64,000 nucleotides of DNA from Polyangiaceae bacterium. Lineage in GTDB: Bacteria > Myxococcota_A > Polyangia > Polyangiales > Polyangiaceae. Below, piece by piece: positions 21,843-34,309 of this stretch. The notes under the pieces were generated by a model, which saw nothing but the letters and a program-made list of their open reading frames with translations, ran no database searches and was not told where the DNA came from. The DNA is taken from NCBI GenBank assembly GCA_019637265.1, contig JAHBVY010000002.1, positions 186,001-250,000 on the forward strand. Direction: 5' to 3'. The position numbers and the translations under genes are program-made. Positions within the stretch are counted from its first letter, which is position 1, and each line of letters begins with the position of its first letter.

Positions 21843-24170
21843 CTACCAGGTCTCGCGGCGGCACACCGCGGCGTTGTCGCCGAACTGAGAGGCGGTGGCC
21901 TCCTCGGGGCGCCGCAGCTCCACCTCGCGCTTCAGCTCGTCGGGCAGCTCGAAGCGGTGCTCGCACACCAGCGCTTGGAGCGGCTGTTCACCAGCCACGC
22001 GCAGGCTCAGGCGCAGCACCTCGTTACCGCCGCCGAGGTAAGCGAAGCGCTGCCACTCGCTCTCCGCGAAGCGCGCGCGAGGCGCCTGGACCAACATGGG
22101 GGCTACGTCCGCACCCTGGATCTCGCCATCGCGGAACGCGAGCTTCAGCTCGGTGGCGATCGGCACGCTGAAGCTCACCGCCTGCGCCCAGAGCTCGCGA
22201 CGCCAGCTGAGCTCGAGGACGCGCCCACCGGGGTGCGTCTCCCGTCGCACCAAGGTCAGGTGCGAGCGCTGCGGGCTCACCCAGTTGGACTCACCCGTCA
22301 GGGTGCGGTCGTACCAGCCGCCGAGCCACGGGAAGCTCGGCTCGGGCGCGCCGCTCAGCTTCAAGAGTCGCGCGAGCGGCTCCGGCGCCGGGCCGTGACT
22401 CACGTCGAGCTGACTGACGCTCCGCCGCTCGTCGATGTCGTACACCACGCCCACGCTGGCGCGCTGAGGCGCGTCGGCGCTGAACGGCTCTTGGAGCCGC
22501 GCGGCGCCGAAGCTGAGCAGCGCCGCCACGAAAGAGGCCACCGTGGGCCACAGCGCACGCAGCGCGCCGCGGCGCGGCCGGGGCAGCCACGGAGCGAGCT
22601 GAAGCCAGAACAGCGCCCACAGCGCCGCCAGAGCGGCCAGTGAGGCGAAGCCGATGGCGGTGGGCAGCGCGAGCAGGAGCGGGAGCCAGAGGAGCGCCGT
22701 GATGAACGACGACAGCGCTCCCAACCCCAAAATCCAAGCGCGCGAACCCTCGCTCCCGCGACCGTCACCCAACCTGACGGTGAGCAAGACCCCGAGCGTC
22801 GCCATGACGGCGGGCACGTAGCCGAGGTAGGCCGCGCCGGGCAGCACCCGCGCCAAGACCGAGCCCAGCATCACGTACAGGTAACCGAGGCCCAGCTGAC
22901 GCGCGAGCAGCCCACGCGAGGAGGCGGGCAGCGTCGCCGAAGCGGCCCCAAGCGCCAAGGCGCCCAGCGCGAGCGAGGTGGGGTGCGCGACGAACACGTC
23001 AGGCAGCCGACCTGCTGCCTTCAGCCAGCGCTCCACGCCATAGGCCAAACCCGCCGCCACGCCGAGCCCGAGCAGCGCGAGCAGGAGCCACAGGGCCACC
23101 TGGCGCCCGTTCGCGCGCGCTCGATACCGCACGGAAACGATCAGCAGGCACAACGCGCAGGCGCCGAGCGCCACAGGCGTGAGCCACCCCGGCAGCACCA
23201 CCAGCTGCTTACCCAGCAGGTCGAAGTAGGTGAGCCCCGCGGCGCCCGCCTGATACTCAGCGTCACTGATTGAGTGCGCGGCGGCCAGCGCCTGCGCAGT
23301 TTGATCGAGGGTGTGCTGGAGGCTCCGCGGGTCCAGGTGCGCGAGCGAATCGAGCGGCGTGTGGTAGCGGGCGAAGCCGCCGATGAGGGCGTAGTTGAGG
23401 CCACCCCGGCCGGTGCCCTTCACCACGCTGAAGTCGGTGTCATTCGGCAGCCGCTCATACACCGACTGGTACACCGAGCTCATGCGCGGCGAGGTGGCGC
23501 GCGAGGCGAAGGCGCGGATCAACGCGCCGTCCTTCGGGCCGGTTTGAAACAGGAGCGCGGGCCCCTCCGTGCCGCGCGCCTCCACGTTGATCACGAGCGC
23601 CACGTCGTGATAGGCAGGGTGATTGACGAAAGCGCTCATCCCCAGCATGCCGAGCTCTTCACCGTCGGTGAACAGCAAGAGCAAGGGGCGCCGGGGCGGC
23701 GCCTCCCGCGCGGCGCGCGCCACCTCCAGCAGGGTGGCGATGCCCAGGCCATCGTCGGCGGCGCCTGGCCCGGCGGGCACTGAGTCGTAGTGGGCAGCCA
23801 CCATGACGTGGTCCTGCTCGGGCGCGGTGCCCGGCACCTTCACGAACAGGTTCTCCACCCGCGCGCACACGCCAGGTCGGCAGCTCACCGCCACTTGGAG
23901 CTCGGGCTCATAGCCGAGCCGCCGCAGCTCCCGCTCGATGCGCCGCCGCACGTGCAGGTTCTCGGCGCTGCCCGTGGGGTGCGGCACCTCACCACCCAAG
24001 ACGTAATGCAGGCTGTCTAGCGCCCGCTCCGCCGAGAGCCGCGTCGGGGTCGCCTCCACCGCCGGCACCACCTCGGGCAAGCGCGACGACAGCGAGAGCA
24101 AGAGCCAGGCGAGCAGGCAGGCCAGCGGCGGCAGCGCGTGGATCCAAGAGAAGGGGTGCGGGCGCGACAC
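21843..24170 (-). CDS. M28 family metallopeptidase with C-terminal membrane domain
   Basis: 775 residues. One N-terminal membrane anchor (LACLLAWLLLSLSSRL), then an M28 aminopeptidase domain at about 45-310: AAHYDSVPAGPGAADDGLG supplies the His and Asp zinc ligands, DGEELGM the catalytic and metal Glu, and YHTPLDSLAHLD the last His. About eight membrane helices follow (about 330-560), and the C-terminal 200 residues form an extracytoplasmic beta-rich domain. Layout matches membrane-bound M28 peptidases of the endoplasmic-reticulum-metallopeptidase type found in bacteria. It is transcribed away from the TPP riboswitch/thiC unit. Confidence 0.87.
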   Translation of the reverse strand: MSRPHPFSWIHALPPLACLLAWLLLSLSSRLPEVVPAVEATPTRLSAERALDSLHYVLGGEVPHPTGSAENLHVRRRIERELRRLGYEPELQVAVSCRPGVCARVENLFVKVPGTAPEQDHVMVAAHYDSVPAGPGAADDGLGIATLLEVARAAREAPPRRPLLLLFTDGEELGMLGMSAFVNHPAYHDVALVINVEARGTEGPALLFQTGPKDGALIRAFASRATSPRMSSVYQSVYERLPNDTDFSVVKGTGRGGLNYALIGGFARYHTPLDSLAHLDPRSLQHTLDQTAQALAAAHSISDAEYQAGAAGLTYFDLLGKQLVVLPGWLTPVALGACALCLLIVSVRYRARANGRQVALWLLLALLGLGVAAGLAYGVERWLKAAGRLPDVFVAHPTSLALGALALGAASATLPASSRGLLARQLGLGYLYVMLGSVLARVLPGAAYLGYVPAVMATLGVLLTVRLGDGRGSEGSRAWILGLGALSSFITALLWLPLLLALPTAIGFASLAALAALWALFWLQLAPWLPRPRRGALRALWPTVASFVAALLSFGAARLQEPFSADAPQRASVGVVYDIDERRSVSQLDVSHGPAPEPLARLLKLSGAPEPSFPWLGGWYDRTLTGESNWVSPQRSHLTLVRRETHPGGRVLELSWRRELWAQAVSFSVPIATELKLAFRDGEIQGADVAPMLVQAPRARFAESEWQRFAYLGGGNEVLRLSLRVAGEQPLQALVCEHRFELPDELKREVELRRPEEATASQFGDNAAVCRRETW

Positions 24171-24289
24171 GCCACGCTTCTATCATGATGAGCAGGCGCC
24201 GCTCTGGGGTGGAGGGTTTCGGCGAGCCACTCCATGGCGGCGCGCCGTGGGCCTACCCCTGCGGGCGCAAACGGGCTACCGTGACCACG

Positions 24290-24376
24290 TTGCTCGGGGC
24301 GCACCTTGACCCAAGGTGCTGAGAAGGACCCGTCGAACCTGATCCGGTTTGTACCGGCGTAGGGAATGCGACCCCC
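24290..24376 (+). promoter_or_regulatory. TPP riboswitch (THI element)
   Basis: The conserved thi-box elements are present in order: GGGGC start, GGTGCTGAGA, ACCCGTCGAACCTGATCCGG, then TACCGGCGTAGGGAA and closing CCCC. It ends about 43 bp before thiC, whose ribosome site is GGAGAG. TPP binding is expected to lower thiC expression. Confidence 0.95.
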
Positions 24377-24418
24377 TCCTCTGTGCCGTGAGCGCGCGTT
24401 GAACCACGAGGAGAGATC

Positions 24419-26215
<1,797 letters not shown>

Positions 26216-26244
26216 CGCGCTCTTCATCATTTCCACGAGGGTAA

Positions 26245-26261
26245 GGGGGTTTGCCTGCACC
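26245..26261. repeat. 17-bp word shared with 37599-37615
   Basis: GGGGGTTTGCCTGCACC occurs identically after thiC and again in the spacer after 37502. No coding role. The rest of the thiC-lipoprotein spacer (26216-26442) shows nothing I can name. Confidence 0.7.
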
Positions 26262-26442
26262 GCATCAGCGCCCACCGCGCAGAGGCTGTGCTCCGTAAGC
26301 CCCCGAGATCGCTACAGAAAACAGGTTTGCTGTCCTTCAGGGCGGTACAGGCTCCAAACGCGAGTCGTGTCGCCGCGTCGAATGTGCCAGCCTCTCCGGG
26401 GCGTAGGTTGACCCTGTCAAGCACGCGTGAGAGCCTGCCACG

Positions 26443-27108
26443 ATGACCCCAAGGAAGTGGCTCCTCGCCTTGTGCTGGCTTGTGCTTGCTTCCGGGTGCT
26501 CAACAAGTGACGGCGGGATCGATACCCACGACGCTGGCGAGCTTCACGACAGCTCGACCGACGTCACCGACGGATCCGTCGACGCCCCGGGTGGTCCGTC
26601 AGGCTTACCTGGTGAGTGCACCGTCCCCGTCTTCTTCGACCCCTACGATGTCCAGGGGCCAAGGACTCCCACCCAACTGGTCGCTTGCTTCGGAGACAAT
26701 CGTCTTCAGGCGGTGCGCGTCGACCTGCTAGGGAGCCCCGTCTCAGGGAGGCTCGACGAGCCCTGCACCCCAGGGTACCGGCAAAGCGAATGTCAGGATG
26801 AGTGCGAGTCTGACGCTGATTGTGGTCAGGGAAGGCTATGCACCGGGGTGGGGCGCGTATCCCTCTCAGGCTCAGGGAGCTCCCGTCACGGCACCCAGTG
26901 CCTCCCTGCGGAGTGCACCTCCCCCGCCGACTGCGGTGGCTACGCCTGCGGTGTCAGCTTCGAGAGTTGCGGCGTGATCGACGGCTACCACTGCCGCTCA
27001 GCGCAGGACGAGTGCTACTCGGATCTCGACTGTGATGAGATCATGACCGGCTGCCGCTACCTGGATGGGCGCTTTCGTTGCGCCCTCAAGACGACCGACT
27101 GTGAGTAG
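26443..27108 (+). CDS. Cys-rich secreted lipoprotein
   Basis: 221 residues. Signal peptide with lipobox at LVLASGC (Cys19). An acidic Ser/Thr/Asp-rich stretch follows (about 20-55), then a Cys-rich domain with spaced motifs such as CQDECESDADCGQGRLC, CTSPADCGGYAC and CYSDLDCDEIMTGC. These D-C-x-x-x-x-x-C spacings are common in myxobacterial cell-surface lipoproteins of unknown function, and a similar style recurs in the lipoprotein cluster at 44-47.7 kb. It is followed by another lipoprotein 37 bp downstream. Confidence 0.78.
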   Translation: MTPRKWLLALCWLVLASGCSTSDGGIDTHDAGELHDSSTDVTDGSVDAPGGPSGLPGECTVPVFFDPYDVQGPRTPTQLVACFGDNRLQAVRVDLLGSPVSGRLDEPCTPGYRQSECQDECESDADCGQGRLCTGVGRVSLSGSGSSRHGTQCLPAECTSPADCGGYACGVSFESCGVIDGYHCRSAQDECYSDLDCDEIMTGCRYLDGRFRCALKTTDCE

Positions 27109-27145
27109 CTGCTCCCGCTAGACTCGATCGGGAGCCGCTGGCAGG

Positions 27146-28144
27146 ATGACCGACGCCATGCGCTGCTCCTTGCTCCTCTTCTGCCTCGCCTTGGGGTGTG
27201 GTTCGGAGACGCCCCCCAAGGGCGCTACCAAGGACGCAGCTGCGGACAGCGCTCACGACAGCGCAGTGGACAGCAGCGCTGACGCTGCATCAGACAGCGC
27301 GACTGACGGTGCGCCCCACGCGGACTGCCCTGGCTTCGAGGAGCCTCGGGTCGTGGGGCAGGTAGAGAGCGCCGCCTTGACCGAGGCCTCGGGGCTGGTG
27401 GCGAGCCGCGCGCGCCCGGGCGTGCTCTGGGCGCACAACGACTCGGGCGATGAGCCGCGGGTGTTCGCGCTCGGAGTTCGGGGGGAAGATCTCGGCGTCT
27501 TCAGCTTGAGCGGCGCCGCGGCCGTCGACTGGGAGGGGATCGCCCTCGGCCCTGGTCCGGAGCCAGGGCGCGATTACCTGTACCTGGGCGACATCGGCGA
27601 CAACCTCGCGCGCCGTGAGCACGTCACCATCTACCGCGTGGCGGAGCCGGCGGCGGATTCGTCCAGTACACTGACCGATGTCATCGCGCTGACGTTCCGC
27701 TACCCTGACGGGGCGCACAACGCGGAGGCGCTGCTCAGCGATCCCATCACGGGGGATTTGCTGATCGTCACCAAGGGCGTGCTCAGCTCACGCATCTACC
27801 GCGCCGCGGCGCCGCACAGCGCGCAGGCCCCAGGCGCCGAGCCGCGCGAGCTGAGCTACGAGGGGGACGTGACGGGGGTGGCGATGCACCTGGTCACCGC
27901 TGGGGACGTCAGCCCAGCTGGCGATGAGGTGTTGCTCCGCACCTACAGCGCCATCAAGCGCTACCGGCGCGGCCCCGGGATGACGGTGGCAGCGGCCCTG
28001 ATGACCGAGCCCTGTGAGCTGCCCACCGCGCGCGAGAGCCAGGGTGAGACGGTGGCGTTCAGCGCCGATGGGCAGGCCTACTTCACGGTGAGCGAGGGGG
28101 AGCGGCCGCCGCTCCACCGCTTCGATCGCCGCGCCAGTCCGTGA
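27146..28144 (+). CDS. Lipoprotein with beta-propeller-like domain
   Basis: 332 residues. Signal peptide and lipobox FCLALGC (Cys about 15), a Ser/Asp/Ala-rich linker to about 55, then repeated strand-rich units: SGLVASRARPGVLWAHNDSGDEPRVFAL, VDWEGIALGPG, DYLYLGDIGDN, IYRVAEP. These motifs (HNDSG, DWEGIA, GDIGDN) are known in secreted bacterial beta-propeller proteins of unannotated role. A second ATG at 27158 is an equally possible start. It lies downstream of the Cys-rich lipoprotein and may share its transcript. Confidence 0.75.
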   Translation: MTDAMRCSLLLFCLALGCGSETPPKGATKDAAADSAHDSAVDSSADAASDSATDGAPHADCPGFEEPRVVGQVESAALTEASGLVASRARPGVLWAHNDSGDEPRVFALGVRGEDLGVFSLSGAAAVDWEGIALGPGPEPGRDYLYLGDIGDNLARREHVTIYRVAEPAADSSSTLTDVIALTFRYPDGAHNAEALLSDPITGDLLIVTKGVLSSRIYRAAAPHSAQAPGAEPRELSYEGDVTGVAMHLVTAGDVSPAGDEVLLRTYSAIKRYRRGPGMTVAAALMTEPCELPTARESQGETVAFSADGQAYFTVSEGERPPLHRFDRRASP

Positions 28145-28257
28145 AGCGACTGCTCGCGCGCCGCGCGGGGGATCGCAGCGCGGTGCCGTCCAACCGGCTC
28201 TTCAACGCCGCCCGGAAACTGGAGGCGTTCTTCAAGGACGCGTGGATCCTGTCGTGA
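28141..28257 (+). CDS. Possible 38-residue ORF or remnant C-terminus
   Basis: A GTG overlaps the stop of the propeller lipoprotein (GTGA) and opens 38 codons ending AARKLEAFFKDAWILS. The residue pattern looks protein-like, as the tail of a larger protein might. It may be a gene remnant or chance. Confidence 0.25.
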   Translation: MKRLLARRAGDRSAVPSNRLFNAARKLEAFFKDAWILS

Positions 28258-28328
28258 GGTCGAGGACCGTGACCACAGCGCCACCCACGGCGAAAACAGC
28301 GTCCTCCGGAGGCTCACGTAGGGCACTA

Positions 28329-28447
28329 GGAGGGAGTGAACCCCCAAAACCAGTCATGCCCGGGGCGAGCGAGGACGCTCATCCTCTCAAGTGATTGCGT
28401 CACACACGAGGGAGGGAGTGAACCTCAAAACCAGTCATGCCCGGGGC
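28329..28447. repeat. About 38-bp direct repeat, 82-bp period, intergenic
   Basis: Copies at 28329-28366 and 28411-28447 differ by a C-run change; both carry GGAGGGAGTGAACC and AAAACCAGTCATGCCCGGGG. They lie before the Gly-rich lipoprotein start. The rest of 28258-28488 shows no gene. Confidence 0.85.
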
Positions 28448-28488
28448 AACTTTGCGCCACCCCGGCGTTCACGGCTACACTCTCGGGC

Positions 28489-29061
28489 GTGACACGAAGT
28501 GCGTTGGGTGCCGCGCTCGCTGGGCTCTTGTTGCTCGCGGCGCCGGTGGGTTGTTCTGGAGACGACGACGGCGAGGGCGGCGGCTCGGGTGCGAGCGGCG
28601 GCTCCGGTGCCAACGGGGGCACGCATTCGGGCGAGAGCTGCCTCGGTTACTTCTGCACCCAATGCGACACGGGGGAGATCGTGCCGGCCATCTGTGAGAC
28701 GGGTCGGTTCTGTCCCGATGGCTACTCGCGGCGCTGCCAAGGCAACGGCGGTACGGGTGGCGACGGTGGCAGCGGCGGTGACGGTGGCTCGGGCGCGAGC
28801 GGCGCGTCGGGCGGCAGCAGTGGCTCGAGCGGCAGCGGCGGCTCGAGCGGCAGCTCGGGGAGCGGGGGCGCGGGCGGCGCAGGCGGGAGCGTGGGTGGTA
28901 CCGGCGGGAGCGCGGGTGTGGGCGGCACCGGTGGGACGGGCGGCGCCGGTGGGAGCACGGGCGGCACCGGCGGAAGCGCGGGCGGCGCGGGCGGCAGCGC
29001 CGGCGTGGGTGGCACCGGCGGCAGCGCCGGCGTGGCGGGCACCGCTGGCGCGGGCGGGTAG
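28489..29061 (+). CDS. Gly/Ser-rich lipoprotein
   Basis: 190 residues from GTG 28489, which starts directly before a signal peptide (TRSALGAALAGLLLLAAPVGC, lipobox Cys). A short Cys domain follows (CLGYFCTQCDTGEIVPAICETGRFCPDGYSRRC), and the remaining about 100 residues are almost pure GG(S/T/A)GG repeats reaching the stop. The frame upstream of 28489 is open but runs through the direct repeats and lacks a signal-peptide context. The stop shares one base with the GTG of the copper-protein gene (TAGTG), so they are translated together. The surface role is unknown. Confidence 0.75.
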   Translation: MTRSALGAALAGLLLLAAPVGCSGDDDGEGGGSGASGGSGANGGTHSGESCLGYFCTQCDTGEIVPAICETGRFCPDGYSRRCQGNGGTGGDGGSGGDGGSGASGASGGSSGSSGSGGSSGSSGSGGAGGAGGSVGGTGGSAGVGGTGGTGGAGGSTGGTGGSAGGAGGSAGVGGTGGSAGVAGTAGAGG

Positions 29062-30329
29062 TGCGCTCTCGGGCGGCGCTCCTGTTCGTCGGGATCCAGT
29101 TCGTGGGGCTGACGGGCTGCGGGGGTGAGCAGCCTTCGCCCGCTGGGGCGCCCGATGCAGCGCCGGAAGCGGAGGCGGGCGCGCTGGCGCCTGCCTGGGA
29201 GCTGAGCTTCGAGTCAGCGGTGGGCGCGGGGGAAGAGGACACCCTGTGCCAATACTTCGTGGTGCCGCCGGGTGGGCTCTGGGTGCAGCGCTTCGAGCAC
29301 ACACTGAGCGACCGCTCCCACCACCTGCTCTTGCTCCCCACCGCGCTGAGCGCCGAGCAGATCCCCGCGCCCGGGGTGATCCACGCCTGTGGTGAGGGCT
29401 CGCCGCTGAAGCACACCACGGGGGGCGTGCTGTACGGGGGTCAGCCTGGGGGCACGAGCGTCAGCTTCCCTGATGGCTCCGCGCTGCGCTTGGAGGCGGG
29501 GCGCGTGGTGCTGCTGGAGCACCACGTGGTGAACACCGGGAGCGCGCCCATCGCCACCCGCGCCAGCCTGAAGCTGGTCTCGGCCGTCGCGGTGCCGGAG
29601 CGCGAGGCCGGGATCATGCACTTCTACAACTGGGCCATCTTCGTGCCGCCGCGCGGTGAGGGTCGCGCGGAGATGACCTGCGAGGTAGGCGAGGACGTGG
29701 AGCTCAGCTTCGGGCATGGGCACATGCACGAGCGCGGCACATTATTCCTCGCGGAAATTGTTGAAGGAAATGAGCGCGCGCCGCTCTTCGAGACGCGCGA
29801 CTGGGACGCGGAGACGGTGAGCTTCGGAGAGGCTAGGGTGCGCGCGGGCTCCCACATCCGCTTCGGCTGCAGCTACCGGAACTCGGATGACGTGCCCTAC
29901 TTTCAAGGCCAGAGCGCGACGACGGACGAGATGTGCTCGCTCACGTTGGGCTACGTGAGCCAGAGCGGGCGGCGGCTCGCGAACGCCTACGAGTGGTGCA
30001 CCACGCACGCGTCGGGGGTGGTGGGCGTGGGACAGCTCTCGTGTCAGGCGGTGGATAGGTGCTCGGAGGACGCGTGGCGGCTCGCCCGCGCCGGGCAGGG
30101 GGACGGCAGCGGGTCCGCGCTGCAGACCTGCTTCAACCAAGGCTGTGATAGCGCGCCGCGGCGCTTCCGCGCCCTTTCGCTGTGCCGCGCGGCGCGCTGT
30201 GAAGCGGCGTGCGGCGTGGCGCCCGGCTCGGGCGGGCTCGCGCTCTCGGCGCGTGATGACGCCGCCTGCGTAGCTTGCCTCACCCAGAGCTGCGCGACCG
30301 AGCAAGCCGCGTGCGACGACGCTTGCTGA
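29061..30329 (+). CDS. Lipoprotein similar to copper type II ascorbate-dependent monooxygenases (PHM/DBM-like)
   Basis: 422 residues. Signal peptide with lipobox FVGLTGC. All PHM copper-site motifs appear in order: His87-His88 in SDRSHHLLLL, His154/155 in LLEHHVVNTG, the HxH site GHGHMHERG (His219, His221, His223), and Met291 in TTDEMCSLTLGY, which equals the DEMC methionine ligand. In the known family the CuH site uses the first three His and CuM uses HxH plus Met. A Cys-rich C-terminal extension (about 330-422, ending ACDDAC) is outside the catalytic domains. Hydroxylation of a peptide or small molecule at the cell surface is inference. Confidence 0.78.
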   Translation: MRSRAALLFVGIQFVGLTGCGGEQPSPAGAPDAAPEAEAGALAPAWELSFESAVGAGEEDTLCQYFVVPPGGLWVQRFEHTLSDRSHHLLLLPTALSAEQIPAPGVIHACGEGSPLKHTTGGVLYGGQPGGTSVSFPDGSALRLEAGRVVLLEHHVVNTGSAPIATRASLKLVSAVAVPEREAGIMHFYNWAIFVPPRGEGRAEMTCEVGEDVELSFGHGHMHERGTLFLAEIVEGNERAPLFETRDWDAETVSFGEARVRAGSHIRFGCSYRNSDDVPYFQGQSATTDEMCSLTLGYVSQSGRRLANAYEWCTTHASGVVGVGQLSCQAVDRCSEDAWRLARAGQGDGSGSALQTCFNQGCDSAPRRFRALSLCRAARCEAACGVAPGSGGLALSARDDAACVACLTQSCATEQAACDDAC

Positions 30330-30332
30330 GGA

Positions 30333-31403
30333 CTAGCCCCTCGCCCGCACCGGGGACACGCCGCACCACACCTGGAAGGACGTCGTCTCCGTGAGCAGCT
30401 GCACCTGCTTGAAGTGCGGCTCGAGCAGCGCGCCACAGCCCACGCTCTTCTGACACACCATCACCAGCATGCCGCCGGCGGTGAGGTGGCGCGGCGCCTG
30501 CGAAGCCAGCTCGTGGAGCAGCGTCATGTCCTCCTCCGCCCCGCGGTGGATCGGCGGGTTGCTCAAGATGGCGTCGAAGCGCTCCCCCGAGCTCAGCTGC
30601 CGGAAGCCATCGCTCAGCACCACGCGCGCGCCGGGCAGGTTCTCCGCGGCGGCGTGCAGGCTCACCGCGTCCACATCGAGCAGCGTGAGCTCCGCCTCAG
30701 GCCAGCGCGCCCTGGCCCAAACCCCCACCACCCCAATCCCACAGCAAAAATCCAGCACGCGCCGCCGCGGCTTGATGCCGGCGGCCCCCTTGAGCAGCGC
30801 CGCGGTGCCGCCGTCGAGCGCGCCCTTGGCGAAGGCCCCAGGGTAGCTCGCCAAGGTCACCTCGAGCGGCGCGCCAGACACGGACGGCAGGCTCAACGTA
30901 GTTTCCGCTCGGAAACTCTCGATCCCCGAAGCCAGCCCCTCCGTCGCCTCACCGCGCGCGCACTCGAGCACCCGGGCGCGCCGCTTCAAGAGCCGCGTCT
31001 CCACCTCACCAAAGTAGCGCGCCGTCATCCGGCGCGGCGCCGAGCGGATCCCCTCCGCGTTGCCGCCATACACCCACAGCCGCGCGCCCGGCGCGAGCCG
31101 CCCGGCCACCGCGTTCAAGCTGAGCTCGAAGCTCGCCCAGTCCTTGGGGAGCCGCACCATCGCGGCGGCAGCGGGCTCCTCCTTCGGCCACACGCGCGCC
31201 GCGCGCCCGCCGTAGGCCCGCCGATCCCAACGCGACACCTGCCCCCCCGCCTCGGCGATCGCCTGCGCCAAGATCTCGGTGTCGTCGTCCACCAGCAAGA
31301 TGGGTCCATCCTGCGGGAGCTCTTCCCCCAGCAAGAGCTCCGCCGCCACCTGGGCGATGACCGCCCCACGCCCCGCGCGATTCTCCAGCCGCTTCTTGGC
31401 CAT
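30333..31403 (-). CDS. Class I SAM methyltransferase, RsmC/RlmG-like
   Basis: 356 residues. The C-terminal half carries SAM motif I as RRRVLDFCCGIGVVGVWA, the acidic LTLLDVDAVSLHAA, and the catalytic SNPPIHRG motif of guanine-N2 methyltransferases of the RsmC (16S G1207) and RlmG group. The N-terminal half is a degenerate copy of the same fold, as in RsmC. rRNA methylation is the likely role, but which site cannot be told. Its end is 3 bp from the convergent copper-protein gene. A TATGAT -10-like box lies at 31443-31448 upstream. Confidence 0.83.
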   Translation of the reverse strand: MAKKRLENRAGRGAVIAQVAAELLLGEELPQDGPILLVDDDTEILAQAIAEAGGQVSRWDRRAYGGRAARVWPKEEPAAAAMVRLPKDWASFELSLNAVAGRLAPGARLWVYGGNAEGIRSAPRRMTARYFGEVETRLLKRRARVLECARGEATEGLASGIESFRAETTLSLPSVSGAPLEVTLASYPGAFAKGALDGGTAALLKGAAGIKPRRRVLDFCCGIGVVGVWARARWPEAELTLLDVDAVSLHAAAENLPGARVVLSDGFRQLSSGERFDAILSNPPIHRGAEEDMTLLHELASQAPRHLTAGGMLVMVCQKSVGCGALLEPHFKQVQLLTETTSFQVWCGVSPVRARG

Positions 31404-31591
31404 CAGCCGACCTCAAGATTCAGTGAGGCTAACTGCCGTTTAATCATAGTAGTGAACCTTAGCCTAGCCGAGCTGGAATTGGGGGCGTAACGGCTCAGGC
31501 CACTCGAGCGTCGCGACCCGCAGCGCCGATCGTCCAACCCCCAAAACCCGCTCCGCTCGGGTCATGCGCAGCGTCATCATCAAGGCTGATC

Positions 31592-33415
<1,824 letters not shown>

Positions 33416-33577
33416 ATCGTTCCTCTCGGGGGGGCCGGGCTATGCCACGCGGGGCCCGGGGCGCGCTAGGAGAAAGCCCGAAAACACGCGGCGCGACCCT
33501 GTTACCCCGAGGTAAAGTCTGCGCGCGCCGCCCGCGTGGCGCTTGTCGCGCCGGCGCCATGAGCGCTAGATGACCGC

Positions 33578-34294
33578 ATGTCGACCCCGGCGGGAGACCA
33601 GCGCGCGGCGCTCCGGCGCCACATCCAGAACTACCTCGGCGCGCTCAGCGACGACCCCGTCACGGCGCCGCTTCGAGAGGCCTTCGCCGCTGAACGAGCG
33701 CGCCTGGGCAGCGAGGCCGCGATCGAGCTCGCCATCGTGCCGCCCGATCTCGATCGGGAGCACACCCTGCTCATCACCGTGGGCATGAGCGACGCGCCGA
33801 TGGCGGTGCCGCGTGAGGTGCAGGGGAACAACCCCGAGCTCTACCGCCACGCGGAGCTGGTGCTCGGCCTCGCCGAAGACTGGCCCCTCGCGACGGAGAC
33901 TTGGCCCGCCACGCTCCTGAGCCGCCTCGCCCAGCTCCCCGAGCGCCACAGCACCTGGCTCGGCGCGGGGCACACGGTCCCGAACGGCGACCCTCCGCTC
34001 CCCTATGCAGGAGGCAGCGAGCTCTGCTGCGCGCTCATCGCCCCCACCTTCGAGGTGGACGAAGGCTTCAAGCAGCTGCGCCTGCTCCCCGCCAAGAAGG
34101 GCGCGGACGGCCTCATCCCCGGCGTGCTGATCCAGTTCTACGGCGTCATCCCCATTTTCCAAGAGGAAATGGACCTCAAGCTCAGCCAAGGCGCCGAAGA
34201 GCTGCTCGACCGCCTGGAGACCTACCGCGTCACCGAAGTGCTCACCCCCTCACGCCGCAACGTCGCCAAACGCCGCAAGCTCTGGCCCTTTTGA
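33578..34294 (+). CDS. Suppressor-of-fused (SUFU) domain protein
   Basis: 238 residues, soluble. The C-terminal part VLIQFYGVIPIFQEEMDLKLSQGAEELLDRLE matches the bacterial SUFU-like domain, in which an acidic helix follows a PxxxEE motif. The N-terminal region HTLLITVGMSDAPMAVP fits too. In bacteria this domain often serves as an immunity protein of polymorphic toxins, but no toxin gene is adjacent. It lies divergent from typA and tail-to-tail with the next gene. Confidence 0.72.
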   Translation: MSTPAGDQRAALRRHIQNYLGALSDDPVTAPLREAFAAERARLGSEAAIELAIVPPDLDREHTLLITVGMSDAPMAVPREVQGNNPELYRHAELVLGLAEDWPLATETWPATLLSRLAQLPERHSTWLGAGHTVPNGDPPLPYAGGSELCCALIAPTFEVDEGFKQLRLLPAKKGADGLIPGVLIQFYGVIPIFQEEMDLKLSQGAEELLDRLETYRVTEVLTPSRRNVAKRRKLWPF

Positions 34295-34309
34295 GCGCGG
34301 GCCGACCGG

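Noticed and set aside
26227-26424. 65-codon minus-strand frame between thiC and the lipoprotein
   Set aside because: No ribosome site, no recognised motif, and it crosses the dispersed 17-bp word.
28722-29042. Gly-rich repeats at the end of the 28489 gene as a possible CRISPR or satellite array
   Set aside because: They are degenerate GGC/GGT-rich codon repeats in one reading frame, without constant repeat and spacer lengths.
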